A program made the position numbers and the translations under genes. Shown here piece by piece: positions 27,292 through 37,369 of a stretch of DNA of 64,000 nucleotides. A model generated the notes under the pieces. That model searched no databases. It was not told the origin of the DNA and saw only the letters and a program-made list of their open reading frames with translations. The stretch is from NCBI GenBank assembly GCA_913056255.1, contig CAJXLN010000004.1:19446-83445 (forward strand), given 5' to 3'. Source of the stretch: an uncultured Thermotogae bacterium. Lineage in GTDB: Bacteria > Thermotogota > Thermotogae > Mesoaciditogales > Mesoaciditogaceae. Position 1 is the first letter of the stretch. Each line of letters starts with the position of its first letter.

Positions 27292-30200
27292 TCAGAACAT
27301 AGAAAATCCGAAACTACCCGTCACCGGATCAAAAGAAACGAACTTCTCTGGAAATGCCGTTATGTAAAGCGTGAACGCGAATTTTGAAAATTTGAATCCT
27401 CCTATCGTGGAGAAAACCATCGATCCTCTCAATCCCATACAATCCCAGAGCTTTAAGAAATTCAAGGTCGTAGATTGCAATTGCCCGTTTGAATAGCTTC
27501 CCTTTGAAGACAAGCCAATGCCAAGAGCCTTTAAATTTCCAGATGCGCTGAAATTGAGATTACTTATTGAAAGATCTTGAGATTTTATAGTGAATTCTGT
27601 TGACAGCTTGAAATTTGAGAGAAACAACAAATTCTTGAGAGATGCGGTGAATTTGTTCGAGATATCTGAAAACTCTTTGGAATTGTAGTCATACAGCGTT
27701 TCGGCATGATAGGCAAAACCGGACCATTTCGAATCGAGAGAGTATTTTGTGTTCACGAGCTTAGGAAGCTTAGGAGATGGTTCTATTATCGTACTTGTAT
27801 TTAGAGCATTTTTAATGGTAAAAATGCTGAAATTCGATGAAGTGGTAAGCACCATATTTGACCATGGATGTGTCGAATTGTTGAAATCGTATGAAAACTT
27901 TGATGCGGCACTCAGCGGAATAATTGGGAATTTGTATTTCAGAGAGAATGCAACGTTGTTTTGATAGTTGTGCGTATCGAAATTCGAAATGTTTTTTCCT
28001 CCAACTTGTATAAAGGTTTGAAGTGCGGAAATATTAAGTCCAAGCAAATTATAAGATAAATTCGTCTTCAATATTGAGGCAATTCTGTTAGAAATCGATA
28101 CATTTCCACTTTCGGTTTTGAACCCTGTTTTCGCACCATACGACAAATTTAACCCCAATCCAAAGAATTTGGTGCTCAATGAACTGAAATTATAACTCGC
28201 ATCTGTAAAAGTCGAGTATTTCAAAGGTTGATTAGATGAAAAAGACATATTTCCAGAGTAAACACCTGTAATGGATTTTAAAGTAAAAAATCTCAAGGGC
28301 CATGAGAATTTTCCAGAAATGGAATTGGCATTTGAAAAATCACCTGAAGGTAACGAAAAATTACCATTTCCATTCACTTTACCCGTTAACTTCAGTGGAC
28401 CAAGCGATGCTCTAAAATCATTTATACTGTAAGGAATATTGTATTTTTGCACACCATTCGATACGGATTGAATGGCTTTTAAAGCAAGAGCACCACCCAA
28501 GGCAGGACCTGAAAGAGAAAGAACGGAATCCTGTTTGTTGGATTTCACATCGTTTTGATAGTTGAAAGACAATTTGTATGATTTAAAGAGAGTTCCCGAG
28601 GTTCCAAACTTGACAATTTCACTTGATTTAGACCCATTTTCTGAAGAGTTAGAATACGAAAGAGAAAAGGGCAATCCAAACAACTTTCCTGCAAGATCAA
28701 ATCCTTGATTTAAGGGACCTTTTTGATAAGAATCGAAATGCACATCTCCGTTCAGAGAATCACTTGGAGAAAAGTTGAATTTTACAGCTGTGTACCAGCC
28801 TTCACTGGCCGAATAGTTGAAAGAAACCTCCATGGGTTGCTTGCCACCTGTCAATGAGTAGTAATACTGAGGCAAATACATAACAGGTATTCCAAATATG
28901 TACATCACCACATTGTAAGCGATCAAATGATCACCTGGAACGATGTAAATCTCGGAAGATTCCACTTTGTAATGCGGAGGACTTGCCGTACATGTGGTTA
29001 TGTAGCCGGGTTTTATAACGCTTGTTCCAGATTTTGTATCGTAGAATGTCTTATTTCCCCTGAAATACACATTTTTTTTAACTCCTTTTGCATTCTTAAC
29101 TTTGACAGTCCCGCGAATACTCTCAACAAGAGCCACTTGTTTTTGAAAATCAACCGTCATTTTCGAGGAAAATATCTTTCTCTTTTCTTGGGTGTAAACG
29201 ACATTTCCTACGAAAACCGCTTGCGTAACGTGACCTTTTTCATCAAGAAAGATACTGGCTTCCGATGCACTTACACTGTAATTGAAAGATTTGATCGTAA
29301 CTCCTCCGGTATAAACCACTTCAGTGGCTGAGAGAGTTTTCAACTGTCCAGCGGTAACCGTAAGTAACTGAGAGCTGAAAGCCCGACTTGATATTCCCAG
29401 AACGAATATGACTAAAAATATTGGCATGATTCTGATCATGATTTCTTTTATCTTAAACATCAAGCGACTGTCCAAAAGCAAAAAGAAAAGTACCCCAACA
29501 AGGGCGAAAATCAAATCAGGAAGCCATGAAGCTAAGATCGGTTTGATCATTCCGTTCTCTCCCATAGCATTCAGCCAAGCGCTTGAACCTTGATAAAGAA
29601 CCACCAGAATGAAAGTTATTATCACGCCCCAAGACTTGCTCTTTATTCCAAAAAACAGTGAGAACGGAACCCCAAAGAACGCGATGATAAAAGCTCCCAA
29701 TGCATTGGCAAAACGTGAGTACAACTCAACTTCAAAAGTTCTTGGATTAAGTCCCAATTTCTTGAAAAGATTTATTCGATCCCTCAACTCTTGTGTACTC
29801 ATGGCTTCAGGTGGTTTTTGCGAACGAATGTATTTAATGACTTCTTCCGTTATATTCAGTTTCATGGTGTTAAAAGACATGTCAAAATTCATCAAGCCGT
29901 TTTTAAGGGTGTAGGTTCTTCCGTCTTTTAGATACCAATTTCCGTTTTTGATATACGCACTCTTTGCGTATACAACGCTGATGTTATTGCCGGATATGCG
30001 GTACATGAGAACTGTGCTGAATCTTTCCGTTTTCGGATCGAATTCCTTCACATAAAAATAATTGTTGTTTGCCTTGAAAAATGTGTTCGTTTCCACTTTT
30101 GGCAGTGAAGAATGCCACACATTTTTCGCCTCATACTCTTTCGCCCTTGTAGTAAAATTCGGAACCACGTAATTCTCGATCAGGTATGTACCAAATGCCA

Positions 30201-30528
30201 GAATTATCCCCATTATTAAAAAGGGAATTACGATCTTTTTCAAATTTATACCGTGAACTTGAAATGCCATGAGTTCGTGTCGAGTCGAAAAATTCGACAA
30301 TACCCAAAAGATCGCAAGTAAAGTACCAACTGGAATTCCCATCACGACGAATTTCGGAAGATAATAATAGATCAAAACAAAAAGTTCCCAAAATCCAACG
30401 TGATTTTGTATTATGATGTTCGATATCTGATACAACAATTCAACGCTTACGAAAATTATAAAACCTATCAGTCCAATGAAAAACGGCATAACGAATTCTT
30501 TGGACACGTATTTATAGAGAGTCTTCAA
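27292..30528 (-). CDS. LptF/LptG permease fused to OstA/LptD-like outer-membrane region
   Basis: 1,078 residues in one frame. Residues 1-355 are a YjgP/YjgQ (LptF/G) permease: six helices around a periplasmic domain. Residues 357-385 look like a complete signal peptide (charged MFKIKEIMIRIMP, hydrophobic core, then SSRAFS). Residues 386-560 resemble OstA/LptA-type periplasmic repeats (LKTLSATEVVYTGGVTI; AYNVVMYIFGIPVMYLPQYYYS is typical of LptD). The rest is alternating beta sequence ending in GSFGFSMF, the terminal Phe expected of an outer-membrane barrel. It therefore joins an inner-membrane Lpt permease to an outer-membrane Lpt-like barrel. There is no ribosome site at the internal Met. 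Cleavage after residue 385 could separate the halves. Confidence 0.85.
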   Translation of the reverse strand: MKTLYKYVSKEFVMPFFIGLIGFIIFVSVELLYQISNIIIQNHVGFWELFVLIYYYLPKFVVMGIPVGTLLAIFWVLSNFSTRHELMAFQVHGINLKKIVIPFLIMGIILAFGTYLIENYVVPNFTTRAKEYEAKNVWHSSLPKVETNTFFKANNNYFYVKEFDPKTERFSTVLMYRISGNNISVVYAKSAYIKNGNWYLKDGRTYTLKNGLMNFDMSFNTMKLNITEEVIKYIRSQKPPEAMSTQELRDRINLFKKLGLNPRTFEVELYSRFANALGAFIIAFFGVPFSLFFGIKSKSWGVIITFILVVLYQGSSAWLNAMGENGMIKPILASWLPDLIFALVGVLFFLLLDSRLMFKIKEIMIRIMPIFLVIFVLGISSRAFSSQLLTVTAGQLKTLSATEVVYTGGVTIKSFNYSVSASEASIFLDEKGHVTQAVFVGNVVYTQEKRKIFSSKMTVDFQKQVALVESIRGTVKVKNAKGVKKNVYFRGNKTFYDTKSGTSVIKPGYITTCTASPPHYKVESSEIYIVPGDHLIAYNVVMYIFGIPVMYLPQYYYSLTGGKQPMEVSFNYSASEGWYTAVKFNFSPSDSLNGDVHFDSYQKGPLNQGFDLAGKLFGLPFSLSYSNSSENGSKSSEIVKFGTSGTLFKSYKLSFNYQNDVKSNKQDSVLSLSGPALGGALALKAIQSVSNGVQKYNIPYSINDFRASLGPLKLTGKVNGNGNFSLPSGDFSNANSISGKFSWPLRFFTLKSITGVYSGNMSFSSNQPLKYSTFTDASYNFSSLSTKFFGLGLNLSYGAKTGFKTESGNVSISNRIASILKTNLSYNLLGLNISALQTFIQVGGKNISNFDTHNYQNNVAFSLKYKFPIIPLSAASKFSYDFNNSTHPWSNMVLTTSSNFSIFTIKNALNTSTIIEPSPKLPKLVNTKYSLDSKWSGFAYHAETLYDYNSKEFSDISNKFTASLKNLLFLSNFKLSTEFTIKSQDLSISNLNFSASGNLKALGIGLSSKGSYSNGQLQSTTLNFLKLWDCMGLRGSMVFSTIGGFKFSKFAFTLYITAFPEKFVSFDPVTGSFGFSMF

Positions 30529-30617
30529 AAATCACACCTCCAAGTTTGAGCGCGCATATTAGATAAAACACCGTCACTTAAACCAAAGGGATTCCCACTT
30601 CGCAGATCGTTAGCTTC

Positions 30618-30780
30618 TTAAGGACAAGCCTTACACGATCTCCACAGGATTGAATTTCGGAAGTTTCCGTCGTATTCGTATTTCAAAATATCTCGTTTTC
30701 TTATGTTCTTAGCAGTGTTTATATCCCTGTCGTTGACAGCGTGACAGTTAGGATATTTCCCCATTCTCTGACATCCTTTC
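30618..30780 (-). pseudogene. tnpB: tnpB 3' fragment
   Basis: About 50 codons that align with the C-terminus of the intact TnpB at 49.1 kb: NDRDINTAKNIRK against HDRDINAAINIRK, and FRNSILWRSCKACP against CRNSSLLRSHKTCH. The last RuvC Asp survives; everything upstream, including two catalytic residues and most of the zinc ribbon, is gone. It ends in a stop at the homologous place. Confidence 0.8.
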
Positions 30781-30909
30781 TTCTTTCTCTTGCAATTGTT
30801 GTACCATATCTTCAAGTTCGCGCTCAATATCTGGCGTTAAGGGCATTTTTGATTTTTTTGCTGAGAAAACGATATGGTAATTGCAATTAAAAGACGTCCT
30901 CTTGAGTGA
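30781..30909 (-). pseudogene. tnpA: tnpA (Y1 transposase) 5' fragment
   Basis: About 40 codons (SSSLKRTSFNCNYHIVFSAK, then PLTPDIERELEDMV) that match the N-terminus of IS200-type Y1 transposases, where N-Y-H-I-V-F is conserved. The HUH motif and the catalytic Tyr lie beyond the break. The frame then runs into the tnpB remnant. Confidence 0.7.
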
Positions 30910-30992
30910 GCTAGATTTGATTTCATGATTATATGATATCACTGATCAGAACAATACAAATCCTCACGCTTGTGCAGCGATGCAGATCACTT

Positions 30993-31634
30993 TTACCTTT
31001 TCATTTCGATGGAGAACTTTCCAGATCCCGAATGTAAAACTTTTAAGCAAAGATCGGCTATTTCTTCTATATCTTTGGAAATAAAAATGAGTCTCATCGC
31101 TCTTACAACATTTTTTGGAGATTGCATCATGTAAAGCTTGAGCTCATCCTCAATTGCCACATCCAATACATCAACGTATTCCTCCATTTTTAGCAATTTG
31201 TCAATCTTTGATGAATTACTTCTGTCCATGTACACAAAAAGACTTGTCCTGATCATTTCTTCAGTAGTTGACGCCATTTTAGGTAGATCAACAAGAGCTT
31301 TGAGGGCAGGCTCCTTGACTAATTTTGTGGTATTTGAAGCTATTGATTTCGCCCTGTCTCCTATCATTTCAAGAGCGTTTACCAAAATGATCCCTCTCGA
31401 AATTTCCACAAGGTGTTTTCCAACAGGAGCGTATTCACCGATCAGACAAACACTTTTTTCCACCAAGTCATCGCGCATCTCATCGGCGATCTTGTCATCT
31501 ATTATAACTTTTTTTGCCATTTCAGAATCTCTATTCATGAGTGCGTAAACGGAGCGATCGAAAAGATTCTCAACGAAGCGCCCCATTTTCATCACAGACT
31601 CTTTGTATGACTTTACCAAAGTATTTGGTAGCAC
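30993..31634 (-). CDS. phoU: PhoU-like phosphate regulator
   Basis: All-helical protein of 213 residues with two PhoU repeats (about 10-95 and 110-205). Each has the pattern of metal-binding acidic residues, for example ALEMIGDRAKSIA and ISKDIEEIADLC. PhoU family members link phosphate transport to a sensor kinase or act with Pit-type carriers. No pst genes lie near, so the target is open. GTG start behind GAGGTGG. Confidence 0.85.
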   Translation of the reverse strand: MLPNTLVKSYKESVMKMGRFVENLFDRSVYALMNRDSEMAKKVIIDDKIADEMRDDLVEKSVCLIGEYAPVGKHLVEISRGIILVNALEMIGDRAKSIASNTTKLVKEPALKALVDLPKMASTTEEMIRTSLFVYMDRSNSSKIDKLLKMEEYVDVLDVAIEDELKLYMMQSPKNVVRAMRLIFISKDIEEIADLCLKVLHSGSGKFSIEMKR

Positions 31635-31820
31635 TTTACCACCTCAGCGGTATTATACATCAGTTTGCAGTTTCACAGAAGAATTCATTCTATCCATTTC
31701 GCACTACGATAATTAGAAACCTCAACCATGCACTTTCAAATTGAAATTTGAATATTGGAATAACGGCCTTTGAAAATAGTAAGGGCAGGGCCGCCATGCC
31801 CTTTATGTTTTGAAATCTAA
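31635..31820. other. Non-coding upstream region of phoU
   Basis: Nothing coding. A stem GGGCAGGG...GCCATGCCC near 31782-31801 is visible but has no T tract. The phoU promoter must lie here, and I do not see a strong one. Confidence 0.4.
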
Positions 31821-32205
31821 CTCCTAATGTGCGTGAAGATTAAGGAATTAATCCAGAAGACATAATGAAAATGTCGAAAGAATCATTTAGCCTTGCGTAA
31901 TCAGAGTTAGATATGCCTTTACAGAAACCTCATGCAACTTATAGTATTATCCAGAACCATTTTGGCCTCTTAAATTTCCTTTATCTTCAGCTCAAGATGC
32001 GTATCTTCCACATCTGCAAATGGAAAAAGGGACTTTAAAAAATTCAAAACAAATGGTCAATTCATGCCGACAACACCTCCGTGACGTGATTTTGTTCAAA
32101 TCAATTTTATATCTGGTGTTGTCGTTTTTTCAAGTGTTTATGACCTTTTCAATGACCTCACTTTTCTTTTTGTGTTGATTTCGTTACTTTCACGCACATT
32201 AGGAG
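31821..32205 (-). mobile_element. 385-bp insertion element remnant with perfect 17-bp inverted ends
   Basis: CTCCTAATGTGCGTGAA begins the segment and its exact complement ends it. The flanks ATCTAA and ATCTTAA look like a slightly altered target duplication. On the minus strand there is a GGAGG site, an ATG, then short reading pieces broken by stops (FLKSLFPFADVEDTHLELK and later KLHEVSVKAYLTLITQG), as expected if a transposase gene lost its middle. A GACAACACC/GGTGTTGTC inverted pair surrounds the ribosome site. I cannot name the IS family. MITE-like. Confidence 0.65.
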
Positions 32206-32258
32206 ATCTTAAATTGTTGGACACTCTAATTTATAGAAGATATTCGATATTAAAACAT

Positions 32259-32290
32259 CAAAAAAGGTGGACTGTACGTCCACCTTGATT
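32259..32290. terminator. Terminator of groESL
   Basis: Nine-pair stem AAGGTGGAC/GTCCACCTT with a five-base loop, with an A tract on one side and a T tract on the other. It ends groEL transcription on the minus strand and could work in both directions. Confidence 0.88.
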
Positions 32291-32312
32291 TTTTTGCTTA
32301 CTCAATCCTTTA

Positions 32313-34216
<1,904 letters not shown>

Positions 34217-34239
34217 CTTAAAAAACCTCCCTTCATTTT

Positions 34240-34266
34240 TTAGCACTCAAACACTTAGTCTGCTAA
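34240..34266 (-). promoter_or_regulatory. CIRCE-like operator of groESL
   Basis: TTAGCACTC, nine bases, then GTCTGCTAA. The first arm is exact, and the second matches seven of nine CIRCE positions (GAGTGCTAA) at the correct spacing. It lies 24 bases before groES. HrcA repression is the expected mechanism. A likely promoter (TTGAAT, 17 bases, TAACAT) lies just upstream on the minus strand. Confidence 0.8.
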
Positions 34267-34401
34267 TTATGTTAACGCAATTGTTCATCACATTCAAGGC
34301 CCAATTTAGGCTAATAATTAGCGTGAGAGATGATTACAAGAGATTAGAATCAAATATATATATTTTCCTTTGATTATCTCTCTTTATCTACCTAATGTAA
34401 T

Positions 34402-34775
34402 TTTTCCACAGTCAAAAAAGTCTGTATTCATATGGGTTTGTATGAGTTTTCCACATTCCTCCAAAAAGTTTTCCACAATCAATTGTGGAAAACTCCGGAA
34501 AGCCGCATGAAACTTACAAAAAACGATTGTGGAAAACTTTTTGTCACCTTTTTTCAGATTTTACAGGGCTTAAGAGATGTTTTTAACGGGACTGGAAAAA
34601 AGTTTTCCACATTTTCCACAACGAAAAATTCTTTTCAAAAGTTTTCCACAAGTTTTCCACAAGTTTTCCACAATCAAAAAAACCATTAACCACGGTGCTT
34701 TACATGAGTTTTCCACATTTTCCACAATACCTACTACTACTAAATACTTAAATACTTATAGTAATATTAGTAGAA
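34402..34775. other. Candidate chromosomal replication origin (oriC)
   Basis: Twelve exact TTTTCCACA 9-mers lie in 325 bases: plus strand from 34402, 34447, 34469, 34603, 34612, 34642, 34653, 34664, 34709 and 34718; minus strand at 34484-34492 and 34528-34536. They differ from the consensus DnaA box TTATCCACA by one base. The last two run directly into CTACTACTACTA (34731-34742), then AT-rich DNA with TAG/TAA triplets to about 34772. This matches the DnaA-box/DnaA-trio unwinding layout described for Bacillus. No gene fits here, and transcription diverges on both sides. dnaA itself is not in the window. Confidence 0.82.
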
Positions 34776-34872
34776 ACCGTTCAACGTTTTCAGTTTAAAA
34801 TTTTTAGATGGTCATTGAAAAGAATAAGGGAGAATTTTCGAGTCAAATGAAAAAACGGAGGTGATTTCTAAA

Positions 34873-35499
34873 TTGATCTACGCTATTGGAGATATACACG
34901 GATGCGAAGGCTCCTTGAAAAAACTCATGGAAAAGTGCTCTCCACAAAATGCAGATACAGTGATTTTCCTTGGAGATTACATAGACAGGGGTCCTAACTC
35001 AAAAGAAGTTATAGAATTCCTGATCGATTTTTTTAAAATGCATCCCAACACGGTTTTTCTAAAGGGAAATCATGAATGGATGTTCTACGAATTTTACAAA
35101 AATCGCGATCCTGATATGTGGAATCTATGGGAAATAAACGGTGCAAGAGCAACTTTAAAAAGCTATGGAAACGTAGAAAACATACCGAAAGAACACGTGG
35201 AATTCATCAAAAGAACAAAGACGTATCACATTCAAGATGGGTACTTCTTCGTACATGCAGGAGTAAAACCTGGAAAACCTTTAAAAGAGCAGAAAAGCGA
35301 AGATATGTTGTGGATAAGAGATGAATTCATATACTCTGATAATCCATTGGAGAACCATATCGTCGTCTTCGGACACACTCCAATGGAAAAACCACTTATA
35401 ATGAGTGATAAAATCGGTGTAGACACCGGTTGTATTTATGGCGGATATCTCACGTGTATTCGCTTAGAGGACAAGAAAATATTCCAAGAGAGGTGTTGA
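34873..35499 (+). CDS. Serine/threonine-type metallophosphoesterase
   Basis: Calcineurin-like phosphatase of 208 residues with the PPP signatures GDIHG, GDYIDRG and GNHEW in order. This is the size and style of bacterial PrpE/diadenosine-tetraphosphatase-like enzymes, so the substrate may be a phosphoprotein or Ap4A. I start at TTG, where MIYAIGDIHG begins, seven bases after GGAGGTGAT. It is the first rightward gene after the proposed origin and heads a long operon. Confidence 0.9.
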   Translation: MIYAIGDIHGCEGSLKKLMEKCSPQNADTVIFLGDYIDRGPNSKEVIEFLIDFFKMHPNTVFLKGNHEWMFYEFYKNRDPDMWNLWEINGARATLKSYGNVENIPKEHVEFIKRTKTYHIQDGYFFVHAGVKPGKPLKEQKSEDMLWIRDEFIYSDNPLENHIVVFGHTPMEKPLIMSDKIGVDTGCIYGGYLTCIRLEDKKIFQERC

Positions 35500-35501
35500 G
35501 A

Positions 35502-35978
35502 TTGAAAGCCATATACCCCGGATCATTTGATCCCATAACGTACGGTCATATTGACATTTTTGAAAGAGCATCAAAAATCTTCGACCACGTGACAATCCTT
35601 TTGATGAACAACCCAAGAAAAAGGCCATTATTTTCCATAGATGAGCGACTTGAAATGATAAAAGAATCAACGAAGGAATTCAAAAATGTCGATGTCAAGG
35701 TTCATACGGGGTTACTTGTTCAATATGTCAAGTCGAGCTCAATAAAAATAGTCATAAGAGGACTAAGGGCATTGGAAGATTTCGAATACGAATTCGAAAT
35801 GGCACTCACAAACAGGCAGATGTGTCCAGAGCTCGAAGTGGTATATCTCATGACGGACCTGAAATATCTTTTCGTATCTTCTTCAATGGTGAAAGAAATA
35901 GCGCAATTTGGAGGTGAACTGAGCAAATGGGCACCTCCCTTTGTCGAAAAAGAGCTTCAGAGGAAATTCCGCCGTTGA
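35502..35978 (+). CDS. coaD: Phosphopantetheine adenylyltransferase
   Basis: Fourth step of coenzyme A synthesis, joining AMP to 4'-phosphopantetheine. 158 residues. GSFDPITYGHIDI holds the TxxH nucleotidyltransferase motif, RGLRALEDFEYEFEMA is diagnostic, and the SSSMVKEIA motif lies near the end. TTG start after AGAGGTG, two bases after the preceding stop. Confidence 0.97.
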   Translation: MKAIYPGSFDPITYGHIDIFERASKIFDHVTILLMNNPRKRPLFSIDERLEMIKESTKEFKNVDVKVHTGLLVQYVKSSSIKIVIRGLRALEDFEYEFEMALTNRQMCPELEVVYLMTDLKYLFVSSSMVKEIAQFGGELSKWAPPFVEKELQRKFRR

Positions 35979-36820
35979 TCGTGCTCTGTGGTGGTAACTC
36001 CGAGGAAAGAGAGGTATCAATTGCAAGCGGTAAAAACGTTCATGATTCTTTGGAATATGAAGGAGTGAATTCAAAACTTTTTATATGGAATGGAGACTTT
36101 AAATCTTTAGAAACGATTTATTCTCCCTGTTTTATAGCACTTCATGGTTCTCCAGGTGAAGACGGAAATGTTCAAAAGTATTTTGAAGCAAGAGGCATTA
36201 AATACACCGGTTCTGGAGCAAGAAGTTGTGAACTCACTTTTGATAAAATCAAAACCAAAGAATTTTTCTTAAAAATAGGTATAAGGACTCCAAAATGGTG
36301 GACTAAAAAGCCCGAATATTATCCTTACGTGGCCAAACCAAGGTTTGGTGGATCCAGCATGGGGATAAAATTATGCTTCAACGAAGATGAATGCCGTGAA
36401 TTGAATGGGGATTATTTTTACGAAGAGTACATCGATGGTCGCGAAATAAGCGTTTCAATAGTGGAGTTGAATGGAAACATAACGATACTTCCAATACTTG
36501 AAATCATTCCCTCCGCTGATTTTTACGACTACAACTCGAAGTACAAACCGAATGGTGCAAAACTCATAGCTCCTGCCGCTTTAACTCATGAAGAAAAAGA
36601 ACAGATCAACAAACTGTCACTTAAAATCTTCAAAAATATGAAACTAAGGGATTTTGCCAGAATAGATGGTATAATCGCAAAGGATGAGATTTATTTCTTT
36701 GAGGTGAATTCTATTCCAGGAATGACTCCAATTAGCGATCTTACAGCGTCTGCGAGAGCTGCGGGAATCTCGTTGGGAAGAATTGTTTTGCAAGCGGTTA
36801 AATCTGCTTGCGGGAGGTGA
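35975..36820 (+). CDS. ddl: D-alanine-D-alanine ligase
   Basis: ATP-grasp ligase making the D-Ala-D-Ala end of the peptidoglycan stem. 281 residues, slightly short. Visible are [16 protein letters not shown] (substrate loop), [21 protein letters not shown] (ATP grasp), [13 protein letters not shown] and the metal-binding [12 protein letters not shown] start at TTG, which overlaps the coaD stop by four bases and follows AGAGGA; an ATG 48 bases upstream would run deep into coaD. Confidence 0.93.
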   Translation: MIVLCGGNSEEREVSIASGKNVHDSLEYEGVNSKLFIWNGDFKSLETIYSPCFIALHGSPGEDGNVQKYFEARGIKYTGSGARSCELTFDKIKTKEFFLKIGIRTPKWWTKKPEYYPYVAKPRFGGSSMGIKLCFNEDECRELNGDYFYEEYIDGREISVSIVELNGNITILPILEIIPSADFYDYNSKYKPNGAKLIAPAALTHEEKEQINKLSLKIFKNMKLRDFARIDGIIAKDEIYFFEVNSIPGMTPISDLTASARAAGISLGRIVLQAVKSACGR

Positions 36821-36824
36821 AAGA

Positions 36825-37355
36825 ATGGTTTTTTCAGGAACAACCGTTGTGACTGTCAGAAAAGGCGGAAAAACCGTAATGGCAGGAGACGGACAGGTAA
36901 CGCTTGGAGAAACGATCATGAAAGCTACTGCCAAAAAAGTTAGAAAGCTTGGAGATGGCAAAGTAATTGCTGGTTTTGCCGGGTCTGTAGCCGATGCTTT
37001 TACACTTTTTGAGAGATTTGAGATAAAGCTCAATAAATCGAACGGTATTCTCATGCGTGCCGCCGTGGAATTAGCTAAAGATTGGAGGACTGATAGGGTC
37101 CTTCGAAGACTCGAAGCACTCCTCATGGTTGCAGATATTGAAAGTATTTTGTTGATATCCGGGAATGGGGATATAATTCAACCGGACGAACCGATAATGT
37201 CGATAGGTTCAGGTGGTTCTTATGCACTCGCAGCGGCAAGGGCGCTTTATCGAAATACCGACTTGAATGCTCGAGAAATAGCAACGAAGGCCTTGGAAAT
37301 TGCCGGAGAGATTTGCATATACACGAATTCGAACATAACGGTTGAAGAACTTTGA
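36825..37355 (+). CDS. hslV: ATP-dependent protease subunit HslV
   Basis: Proteasome-like peptidase of 176 residues. The start chosen (ATG, seven bases after GGGAGG) puts five residues before the catalytic threonine in [11 protein letters not shown], so the enzyme must be trimmed to expose Thr, as in other HslV with a short propeptide. [11 protein letters not shown] and [14 protein letters not shown] are typical. Adjoins hslU. Confidence 0.96.
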   Translation: MVFSGTTVVTVRKGGKTVMAGDGQVTLGETIMKATAKKVRKLGDGKVIAGFAGSVADAFTLFERFEIKLNKSNGILMRAAVELAKDWRTDRVLRRLEALLMVADIESILLISGNGDIIQPDEPIMSIGSGGSYALAAARALYRNTDLNAREIATKALEIAGEICIYTNSNITVEEL

Positions 37356-37369
37356 AGGAGGCGCTTGAA

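Larger units (their letters stand above)
30565..30945 (-). mobile_element. Relic of an IS200/IS605 element
   Basis: Left-end sequence (GAAATCAAATCTAG, minus strand) matches the left end of the tnpB element at 50.4 kb, and the right-end segment (GAAGTGGGAATCCC) matches its right end (GAAGCAGGAAGCCC). Between them only the start of tnpA and the end of tnpB remain, so most of the element has been deleted. Confidence 0.8.

Noticed and set aside
29458..29460. Separate gene start at the internal Met before the signal-like segment of the Lpt fusion
   Set aside because: No ribosome site precedes it and the frame is continuous with the permease, so I keep one gene and mention processing instead.
30993..31634. 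phoU as part of a pst operon
   Set aside because: No phosphate transporter genes are adjacent; neighbours are an IS relic and the Lpt fusion.
34447..34726. Regularly spaced TTTTCCACA repeats as a CRISPR array
   Set aside because: Repeats are nine bases, spacers vary from 0 to more than 60 bases, and no cas gene is near. DnaA boxes explain them better.
35927..35974. Longer N-terminus for ddl starting inside coaD
   Set aside because: The extra 16 residues have no homology and would overlap coaD by 52 bases; a TTG with a ribosome site overlaps by four.
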